Assembly: GCA_025964055.1 (NCBI GenBank)
Contig: JAOPZP010000608.1
Span: forward strand, 1 to 5,166
Reading direction: 5' to 3'
DNA from: Conexibacter sp.
Lineage (GTDB): Bacteria > Actinomycetota > Thermoleophilia > Solirubrobacterales > Solirubrobacteraceae
DNA: 5,166 nucleotides
Positions within the stretch are counted from its first letter, which is position 1; the number at the start of each line of letters is the position of its first letter. The notes beneath the pieces are model-generated. The model was not told the DNA's origin. It saw only the letters and a program-made list of their open reading frames with translations, and ran no database searches. Of this stretch, positions 1 through 4,894 are shown in pieces. A program made the position numbers and the translations under genes.

Positions 1-371
1 TGGCAGTCATCGTCTACGGGATCTTCGTCGGAGGCCTCGCGCTTGCCGGGCGCAGCGGAGACGCGCGAGCGCTCGCCGGATTCATCCCGGACTGCATCGT
101 CCTGTTTCGGCGCCTGCTCGGCGACCCCCGCATGCCTCGGCGGTACAGGGCCATCGTCGTCGCCCTGTTGGCATATCTCGCGTTCCCCTTCGATGTGGTC
201 CCGGACTTCATCCCGGTCGCCGGTCAGCTCGACGACGCCGTCGTCGTCGTCCTGACGTTGCGAGCGATCCTCCGTGGCGGCGGACTCGAGCTGATCGAGG
301 AGCACTGGCCGGGGCCGCGTTCGTCGCTGTCGGTCATCCTCAAGCTCGCCGACCGAGGCGCGAAGACGTGA
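1..371 (+). CDS. DUF1232 (YkvA-like) membrane protein, 5'-truncated by window edge
   Basis: The reading frame is open from base 3 to a TGA at 369-371, giving 122 visible residues; the true start lies upstream of the window. The first visible residues (AVIVYGIFVGGLALAG) form a hydrophobic, probably membrane-spanning, helix. Next comes the pattern FIPDCIVLFRRLLGDPRMPRRYR (visible residues 27-49), then a second hydrophobic helix. The DUF1232 signature YLAFPFDVVPDFIPVAGQLDD (58-78) follows, matching the family consensus YLxxPxDLIPDFIPVxGxxDD. The tail after it is amphipathic and probably cytoplasmic. An internal ATG at 132 could be mistaken for the start, but conserved sequence continues upstream of it. 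DUF1232 proteins are small membrane proteins of unknown biochemical role. The next gene, 103 bp downstream on the same strand, has no obvious functional link. Confidence 0.85.
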   Translation, partial: AVIVYGIFVGGLALAGRSGDARALAGFIPDCIVLFRRLLGDPRMPRRYRAIVVALLAYLAFPFDVVPDFIPVAGQLDDAVVVVLTLRAILRGGGLELIEEHWPGPRSSLSVILKLADRGAKT

Positions 372-397
372 CAAGGGCGTTCGAAACCGGCGCCTTG
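372..397 (+). terminator. weak hairpin after the DUF1232 gene
   Basis: Immediately after the stop codon, GGCG (376-379) can pair with CGCC (391-394). CAA (372-374) pairs with TTG (395-397) if G375 bulges out, leaving an 11-base loop. There is no T tract. It could terminate the DUF1232 transcript, but a stem this short occurs often by chance at this GC content. The rest of the 103-bp gap to 474 shows no recognisable promoter or other element. Confidence 0.2.
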
Positions 398-474
398 ATG
401 AACCCAGCGCCGTCGACCCAGGCCGTCGCGGCAGCCCGACCGAAGCTCGGATTTCCGCTTGGTAACGTGCCGCC

Positions 475-1335
475 ATGGCTGACCGGCAGGCGTGGGATCT
501 CGCGTTCGATCCGGGCACGGGGCGACGTCTGGCCCCCGACGAGGTGCAGTCGGGACGCGTGCTCCCATCCAGCCGCTGGCCCTCCTTCTTCTCCCGCGTC
601 GTGGCCCGCCTGCAGTGGGATGCACAGGCCATCGACCTCGTCCCGGACGCCCGGGCGTGGCCCGAGCTCGCGGACGAGCGCCGCAAGCGTCTCACGACGC
701 TCCTCGCCGGCTTCCGCGTGGCGGAGGACGCCGTCGCCGAAGAGCTCACGCCGTTTGGCGAAGCGGCCAACAACTCGCTGGTGGCTTGGGTCCTGTTCTT
801 GCAGCGCCGCGACGAGCACCGCCATGCGCTGTTCTTCGACCGCATCGCCGCAGAGGTGCTCGGTCTGGACGGAGCCACCCCCGCGGAGCGGCGCGATGCC
901 GCCCGGCAACACGCCCCGGCCGGCGTGCTCGAGCTCTTCGAGGAGCGGCTGCCCGCGCTGTCGGTCGAGCTCGCGGCGGGTCGCACCGGCCTCGACGCGG
1001 GCATCGGCCTCTACCACATGGTGCTCGAGGGCATCGTGCTCAGCGCCGGGCAATGCGCGCTGCTCGGCGACCTGGAGGACGGCGCGCTGCCCGGGGTCCG
1101 CGAGGGCGTTGAGCGCGTCGAGCTCGACGAGCGCTGGCACATCGGGTTCGGCCTGCGCTGCCTGATCGACGCCCAGCCCTCCCCAGAGGTCATCGACGAC
1201 GTGCTCGCGGAGGCTGAGGACGCCGCGGCGGCCTGGGGCGACGCCGTCCCCGACGACGTGCGGGAGAGCATCGTTCCCATGTGCCGCCGGCGGCTGTCGG
1301 TCGCCAAGCTGCTCGACACGCGGGCGGCGTCCTAG
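475..1335 (+). CDS. R2-like ligand-binding oxidase (R2lox), ribonucleotide-reductase R2-like ferritin-fold protein
   Basis: A 286-aa protein of the ribonucleotide reductase R2 superfamily; characterised R2lox proteins run to about 300-315 aa. The four-helix di-metal motifs are all present: E84 in VAEDAV, E114-x-x-H117 in RRDEHRHALFF, E185 in YHMVLEG, and E219-x-x-H222 in DERWHIGFG. Two further residues point to R2lox rather than a true R2 subunit. V87 sits three residues after the first Glu, and Y180 five residues before the third. These spacings match the cross-linked Val71/Tyr162 and ligands Glu68/Glu167 of Mycobacterium tuberculosis Rv0233. R2lox proteins assemble a Mn/Fe cofactor, bind a long-chain fatty-acid-like ligand in known structures, and are thought to be oxidases; their physiological substrate is unknown. 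The start is ATG 475: an in-frame TAA at 463-465 excludes earlier starts. No clear Shine-Dalgarno site is visible. No nrdA-type gene is adjacent, consistent with a function outside nucleotide reduction. Automated annotation may call this a ribonucleotide reductase beta subunit. Confidence 0.85.
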   Translation: MADRQAWDLAFDPGTGRRLAPDEVQSGRVLPSSRWPSFFSRVVARLQWDAQAIDLVPDARAWPELADERRKRLTTLLAGFRVAEDAVAEELTPFGEAANNSLVAWVLFLQRRDEHRHALFFDRIAAEVLGLDGATPAERRDAARQHAPAGVLELFEERLPALSVELAAGRTGLDAGIGLYHMVLEGIVLSAGQCALLGDLEDGALPGVREGVERVELDERWHIGFGLRCLIDAQPSPEVIDDVLAEAEDAAAAWGDAVPDDVRESIVPMCRRRLSVAKLLDTRAAS

Positions 1336-1338
1336 CCG

Positions 1339-1363
1339 CGCCGTGGACGAGGACGTCCAGGCG
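1339..1363 (+). terminator. candidate hairpin terminator of the R2lox gene
   Basis: Three bases after the R2lox stop codon, CGCC (1339-1342) and TGGACG (1344-1349) pair with CGTCCA (1354-1359) and GGCG (1360-1363). G1343 bulges and the loop is AGGA (1350-1353). This is a 10-bp GC-rich stem placed as a terminator would be. It lacks a T tract, which is common among putative terminators in high-GC actinobacteria. Termination activity is inferred from position and structure only. Confidence 0.4.
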
Positions 1364-1366
1364 GCG

Positions 1367-1540
1367 GCCAGCGTTCCCCCTAGCGGGTTTCGCCCCCTGG
1401 GCGAACACCCGCGAGGGAACCTGGCCCTCTGGGCCAGCGTTCCCCCTAGCGGGTTTCGCCCCCTGGGCGAACACCTGCAAGGGAACCTGGCCCTCTGGGC
1501 CAGCGTTCCCCCTGGCCCTCTGGGCCAGCGTTCCCCCTAG
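1367..1540. repeat. 66-bp tandem repeat with nested palindromes, plus a truncated 25-bp unit
   Basis: Units start with GCCAGCGTTCCCCCT at 1367, 1433, 1499 and 1524. The first two units are exactly 66 bp apart and nearly identical, differing at two bases (C/T near 1410/1476 and G/A near 1413/1479). The third unit is only 25 bp and skips the central part. The fourth is a terminal fragment running into the adjacent gene. Each full unit can form hairpin A: TTCGCCC-CCT-GGGCGAA at 1389-1405, extended by GCGGGT/ACCCGC and GTTCCC/GGGAAC. It can instead form hairpin B: GGGAAC-CTGGCCC-TCT-GGGCCAG-C-GTTCCC at 1415-1444. The copy-2 C-to-T change keeps the hairpin A stem paired as G-U. The array fills the gap between two convergent genes, so it may be a bidirectional terminator or a REP-like element. 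Period and symmetry are seen directly; function is inferred. Confidence 0.9.
1415..1444. terminator. hairpin B, copy 1, between convergent genes
   Basis: GGGAAC (1415-1420) plus CTGGCCC (1421-1427) pairs with GGGCCAG (1431-1437) plus GTTCCC (1439-1444). The loop is TCT and C1438 is the only bulge, giving a 13-bp stem. The same hairpin recurs at 1481-1510. Its 7-bp core recurs again at 1512-1528, the copy nearest the end of the minus-strand operon. Being palindromic, it could act on transcripts from either side. No T tract follows on either strand. Confidence 0.4.
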
Positions 1541-2631
1541 CCGAGCTCGATCCGCTCCGCGCCGTACATCCGCAGGTGGTCGAGCACGCCGCCGCGCGCC
1601 TCGCGCAGGCGCATGCGAGCGACGAGCGGCGCATAGCTCCCGCCCGCGAGGCCGTCCGCGAGCAGCGCGGCACCCCGCGCTGCGCTCTTGACCGCGAGGG
1701 CGGAGCGGACCGGCGCCACGCCCTGAAGGCGCTCGGCGAGGGCATCGAGGAGCCCGGGGGCCAGGGCCAGGCGACCGGCCACGAGCACCTCGCGCGGCGC
1801 CGGCACCGACGCCGTGAGCGCGAGCACGGCCTTGGCGGCTCCCTCCTCGAGCGCCAGCCAGCCGTCGCGAGCGCGCGGATCCTCGCGCAGCCGCTGCAGC
1901 GCTCCGGGCACCCCGAGGTCGAGGTCCCCAGCGGGGTCGAGCGCCCCGCCGGAGAAGACGGTCCGCTTCGAGAGCGCGCCGCCTATGAGATAGGCCGCCT
2001 CCGCGTCCAGCGCGCCGCACGCGCGCGCGCCGATCGGGCCGGCCGAGCCGCCGAGGCCGTCGACGATCCGCCCGCCGTCGACGGCCATCGCCGCGCTGAA
2101 CCCGCCACCGAGCTCGAGCATCACGAACCTGGTCTCCTCGTACGGGATCCCGAGGCGCTCCGCCTGGTCCACGATCCCGAGTGCCGTGCTCGCGACCTTG
2201 TCGGCGGTCCCCAGGTCGATGCGGTTCCACTTGCGATGGTCCGGGACCGTCGGGAGGTGGATCGCGCCGGGCCCGAAGACGAGCGGCATGCCGGCCGCGA
2301 TGAGCGCCCGGACGATCGTGCGCATCCCGGCGATGCCCGCGCGCGCCGCGGGCTCGTCGGCACGCTTCAGGACCATGAGCGCGAGCTCGCGCTCGCCGAC
2401 CTGCGCGGCCGGGACGAGCGGGAGGCCATACCCGGCCGGACCGAGCACGAGATCGAACGGCGCGTAGGCGAGGAGCGCGTCGACCAGGGCCGCCGGGTCG
2501 GCGCCAAGCTCCGCGGAGGGGAAGCTCTCCTCCAACAGCGGCAGTCCGCCGTTGAGGGCGCAGACGTCGAACGACACCGTCCCGGGATCGATTCCGGCGA
2601 CCCGCGGACCACGTTCCGGCTGACGGGTCAG
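1537..2631 (-). CDS. DUF1464 family protein (actin-like ATPase/sugar-kinase fold), last gene of the H4MPT-type operon
   Basis: About 364 aa, close to the roughly 350 aa of DUF1464, a family known mainly from archaea and placed in the actin-like ATPase superfamily. GIDPGTVSFDV (residues 13-23) resembles the phosphate-1 loop. HRKWNRIDLGTADK (132-145) is the family's most recognisable segment. LELGGGFSAAMAVDGG (172-187) resembles phosphate-2, and EVLVAGRLA (281-289) the adenosine motif. ATP binding or phosphotransfer is inferred from the fold; no substrate is known. The start is unusual. The conserved N-terminus has no in-frame ATG or GTG just before it. A CTG at 2629-2631 overlaps the upstream TGA as CTGA, with AAGGAG five bases before it, so I place the start there. 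The next upstream option is GTG at 2709, which adds 26 Arg-rich residues overlapping the dehydrogenase gene. The stop (TAG, 1537-1539) lies inside the last copy of the intergenic repeat. Confidence 0.75.
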   Translation of the reverse strand: MTRQPERGPRVAGIDPGTVSFDVCALNGGLPLLEESFPSAELGADPAALVDALLAYAPFDLVLGPAGYGLPLVPAAQVGERELALMVLKRADEPAARAGIAGMRTIVRALIAAGMPLVFGPGAIHLPTVPDHRKWNRIDLGTADKVASTALGIVDQAERLGIPYEETRFVMLELGGGFSAAMAVDGGRIVDGLGGSAGPIGARACGALDAEAAYLIGGALSKRTVFSGGALDPAGDLDLGVPGALQRLREDPRARDGWLALEEGAAKAVLALTASVPAPREVLVAGRLALAPGLLDALAERLQGVAPVRSALAVKSAARGAALLADGLAGGSYAPLVARMRLREARGGVLDHLRMYGAERIELG

Positions 2632-3494
2632 GCGAGCTCCTTCGCGATCTCGTAGATGCCGTCGACGTCCAGGATCGCGTCGTTGGACTCGAACAGCCGC
2701 CGCACGCACGCCTTGTGCACCTTCATCTTCGGGCCGCCGATCGCCAGGGCTCCGAGCACGCGCTTGCCGTCGTGCTCCTCGAGGTCATCCTGCGCGTCGG
2801 TGCCCTCGATCCCGAGCGGCTCGGCCGCGTTGAAGTCGGCCATCACCTCGATCGAGTCGATCGTGCGCCACACCGCCTCGGGCAGCACCTCGACACCCGC
2901 GGGTCCGGCAGCCAGGACGAGCGAGGCGCCGTCGAGCACCTGCTTGAGCTCCTCGTCATCGGCCGGCTCGGCGATGTCCATGCCGCGCTCCTTCGCGACG
3001 GTCAGGCCGCCCGCGCGGCGATAGGCCCGGTCGCGGAAGCGAGCGGCCGGGATCCCCGACACCGTGACGTCGCACCCCTCGTCGATGAGGAGCTTCGCCG
3101 CGCGCAGGCCGACGGCGCCCGCGCCCACGATGACCACGCGCCGCCCGTTCAGGTCGATCTCCCGGGCGAGCCGCGCGACCGTGGTCGCCGCGGTCGTGTT
3201 GCAGCCGTTGGAGTCGAGCATCGCGGACACCCGGAACGGGCCGAAGAACGCCTTCTCGACCTCGCGCAGCACCTCTTCGCCCTCGCCGACGCTGGATCCG
3301 CCGACCCACACCGCGAGGGTCGACAGGTCGTCCGGGCCGCGGGTGAAGAACGCCGACTGCACCAGGCCGCGCACCGCGTCGGGCTCGATGCCCCCGTACC
3401 TGAGGAGCTCGTCGACGCCGGCGTCGTGGGCGACGATCGCGTCGAACGTGCTCGGATGCGCGTCGGTGTCGAGCTGGATCAAGATCTTCTTCAC
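2628..3494 (-). CDS. mtdB: Methylene-tetrahydromethanopterin dehydrogenase (MtdB/MtdA family)
   Basis: A 288-aa cytoplasmic enzyme, the usual length for MtdA/MtdB. It should oxidise methylene-H4MPT to methenyl-H4MPT, reducing NAD(P), in the H4MPT-linked formaldehyde oxidation route. The N-terminal domain (about 1-100) includes the pterin-site segment SAMLDSNGCNTTAATTVA (90-107). The Rossmann domain carries VVIVGAGAVGLRAA (120-133), with the G-x-G-x-x-G dinucleotide loop. The C-terminal segment IGGPKMKVHKACVRRLFESN (252-271) is typical of the family. The start is GTG 3494, preceded by GGAGG and overlapping the upstream stop as GTGA, so translation is probably coupled. A longer open frame upstream is only a shadow of the preceding gene. 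I cannot distinguish MtdB from MtdA, nor NAD from NADP preference, by eye. The pterin-synthesis-like neighbours favour an H4MPT role over a folate one. Confidence 0.82.
   Translation of the reverse strand: MKKILIQLDTDAHPSTFDAIVAHDAGVDELLRYGGIEPDAVRGLVQSAFFTRGPDDLSTLAVWVGGSSVGEGEEVLREVEKAFFGPFRVSAMLDSNGCNTTAATTVARLAREIDLNGRRVVIVGAGAVGLRAAKLLIDEGCDVTVSGIPAARFRDRAYRRAGGLTVAKERGMDIAEPADDEELKQVLDGASLVLAAGPAGVEVLPEAVWRTIDSIEVMADFNAAEPLGIEGTDAQDDLEEHDGKRVLGALAIGGPKMKVHKACVRRLFESNDAILDVDGIYEIAKELA
2629..2642 (-). promoter_or_regulatory. AAGGAG site and putative CTGA overlap start of the DUF1464 gene
   Basis: The end of the dehydrogenase gene reads AAGGAGCTCGCCTGACC on the minus strand. AAGGAG lies five bases before a CTG (2631-2629) in frame with the conserved DUF1464 N-terminus, and this CTG overlaps the dehydrogenase TGA. 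Geometry and spacing mirror the GTGA junction one gene upstream, supporting a non-canonical CTG start. Confidence 0.5.
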
Positions 3495-4885
3495 GTTTCC
3501 TCCCCGGCGGTGCGTCTCGTGCCCTGCGCCGTGAGGCGCACGCGCTCGCGGCGCGGCTCGACGAACGTCATGTAGCCCCAGTCGAGCGGGGACTCCTGGC
3601 GGTAGTTCTTGCGCAGGGCGCGGGCGATCGTGGCCTTCATCAGCTCCTTGCCGAGGTAGAAGGCGTGCGTCGCCTCGTCGACTCCCAGTTGGTCGAAGAT
3701 CTCGTTGAAGTCGGTTCCCTTGACGAAGCGGTCGGCGTTGAAGACGTAGATCCAGTCGGCGTCGACGAAGATCCGGTAGTTCGGGTCCGTGACCTGCGCG
3801 TGCTGCTCCCGCAGCTCGTCCTCCGCATACGGACGGAACTCCTCGTCCTTGACCGTGAGCAGCCGGCCGTCGATGTGCTTCGGGGACGTGCCGTGCGCGT
3901 GCGCGAAGTGCATGAGCTCCGAGGCGATGACGGCCTCGCGCACGGCGCCGCGCGCCCAGTCGATGACCTCGGTCGTGAGGACGTTGCGGATGCCGACCTC
4001 CTGGCAGAAGCCGATGAGCATCGCGGTGACGCCCGTGGTGTCGGCCTCGGTGAGCTCGGTGAGGTTGCCGATCCCCATGAACATCTCGGCGTCCGGATGG
4101 CGACGGCGGACCTCGAGATAGCGTCCGAGGCTCGCCGCGAACCCGGCGCCGATCGGCTCGATGATCGGGTCGACGAGGTACGGCTTGCCGAGCTTCTCCA
4201 GGTGGGCGATCGTCGCGTCGAGGCTGTCGAGGTCCTCGGGCGTGTCCGGGATCAGCACCGGCGTCGCCGACAGGCGCTCGGCAAGGTGCCGGTTCGAGCC
4301 GTTCAGGCTGAGCACGTACTGCACGCCCGCCTGGTCGGCCATCAGGATCTCGTCGGGATCGAGCGTGTCGATGCTCAGCGCGAAGCCGGCGGCGCGGAGC
4401 TCGGCGATCACGCTCGGCCCGTCGCGGAGCCAGTTGCGGCCGAGCGAGAGCCCGAGGTCGATCACGTCCGCGCCTTCGTCGCGGTAGTACTCGGCCACCT
4501 CGAAGATGCCGTCGAGATCCAGGCGCGGGACGTGGTTGATCTCCGCGAACACGCGGATGTCGCGCTCCCCGTAGCTCGCGCGCGCGTCGGCCTGCCCGAA
4601 CCATCTCGGCAGCGCCTTGAGGTCCGCGGGGCCCTTCTCGGCGGGGATGCCGAAGCGCTCGCTCAGGACGCCGACCTCGCCCTCGCACATCCCGGGGATC
4701 ATGATCCGCGTGACCGCCTCCGGCACGTCGAGGCGGCGTGCGATCCAGTCGGTGGTCATCAGCGCGGCCACCGTGATCTTCATGACCGCGACGTCGTAGC
4801 CGAACGGCAGCTCGGCGCGACCCAGCGTGTCCCGCAGGGCGGGCGCCGCGAGCTTGCCGGTCACGAACAGCAGCCGCTCGGACAC
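3491..4885 (-). CDS. DUF6513 / dihydropteroate synthase-like protein, probable tetrahydromethanopterin biosynthesis
   Basis: A 464-aa protein, much longer than folate DHPS (about 280 aa). The N-terminal part (about 1-110, MSERLLFVTGKLAAPALRDT onward) matches DUF6513. A pterin-binding TIM barrel follows (about 112-310). Visible strands include FAEINHVP (113-120), GADVIDLGLSLGR (138-150), SIDTLDPDEI (171-180), VLSLNGSN (191-198), YLVDPIIEPIGAGF (236-249) and MFMGIGNLTELTEADTTG (268-285). The C-terminal part (about 335-464) has no function I recognise. DHPS-like proteins of this kind occur in methanogens and H4MPT-using bacteria. There they are candidates for joining the pterin precursor to beta-ribofuranosylaminobenzene phosphate instead of p-aminobenzoate. 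That reaction is inferred here from homology and context. Translation starts at GTG 4885, the first start in frame, 9 bp after the upstream stop and without a clear Shine-Dalgarno site. Its last four bases overlap the dehydrogenase start. Confidence 0.8.
   Translation of the reverse strand: MSERLLFVTGKLAAPALRDTLGRAELPFGYDVAVMKITVAALMTTDWIARRLDVPEAVTRIMIPGMCEGEVGVLSERFGIPAEKGPADLKALPRWFGQADARASYGERDIRVFAEINHVPRLDLDGIFEVAEYYRDEGADVIDLGLSLGRNWLRDGPSVIAELRAAGFALSIDTLDPDEILMADQAGVQYVLSLNGSNRHLAERLSATPVLIPDTPEDLDSLDATIAHLEKLGKPYLVDPIIEPIGAGFAASLGRYLEVRRRHPDAEMFMGIGNLTELTEADTTGVTAMLIGFCQEVGIRNVLTTEVIDWARGAVREAVIASELMHFAHAHGTSPKHIDGRLLTVKDEEFRPYAEDELREQHAQVTDPNYRIFVDADWIYVFNADRFVKGTDFNEIFDQLGVDEATHAFYLGKELMKATIARALRKNYRQESPLDWGYMTFVEPRRERVRLTAQGTRRTAGEET
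3492..3504 (-). promoter_or_regulatory. Shine-Dalgarno and GTGA overlap start of the dehydrogenase gene
   Basis: Read on the minus strand, the end of the DHPS-like gene is GGGGAGGAAACGTGA. It holds a strong GGAGG ribosome-binding site a few bases before GTG (3494-3492). The GTG shares four bases with the TGA stop (3493-3491). This decides the dehydrogenase start and implies coupled translation of the two enzymes. Confidence 0.8.
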
Positions 4886-4894
4886 GGCCCGCGT

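Noticed and set aside
228..256. GAC/GTC trinucleotide-rich run
   Set aside because: It lies within the DUF1232 gene and simply encodes the DDAVVVVLT part of the family signature with GC-rich codons.
463..474. Possible -10 box (TAACGT) or leaderless start for the R2lox gene
   Set aside because: Only half of the consensus positions match, it lies 6 bases from the ATG, and no -35 partner is convincing. The TAA in it is useful only as an upstream in-frame stop.
475..1335. Ribonucleotide reductase class I beta subunit (nrdB/nrdF)
   Set aside because: The Val/Tyr pair at R2lox spacing, the absence of an adjacent alpha subunit gene and the short length of 286 aa favour R2lox.
1343..1540. A repeat peptide encoded by the 66-bp units (SVPPSGFRPLGEH... 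repeated)
   Set aside because: The period is a multiple of three, so several frames stay open by default. There is no ribosome-binding site, and the conservation follows DNA palindromes rather than codons.
1367..1540. CRISPR array
   Set aside because: Units are directly adjacent full-length repeats without unique spacers, and there are only two complete copies.
1190..2230. A 346-aa minus-strand frame and a 359-aa plus-strand frame (1576-2655) over the DUF1464 gene
   Set aside because: Both have low-complexity Arg/Ala/Gly-rich composition without family motifs, and they overlap a gene with clear conserved segments.
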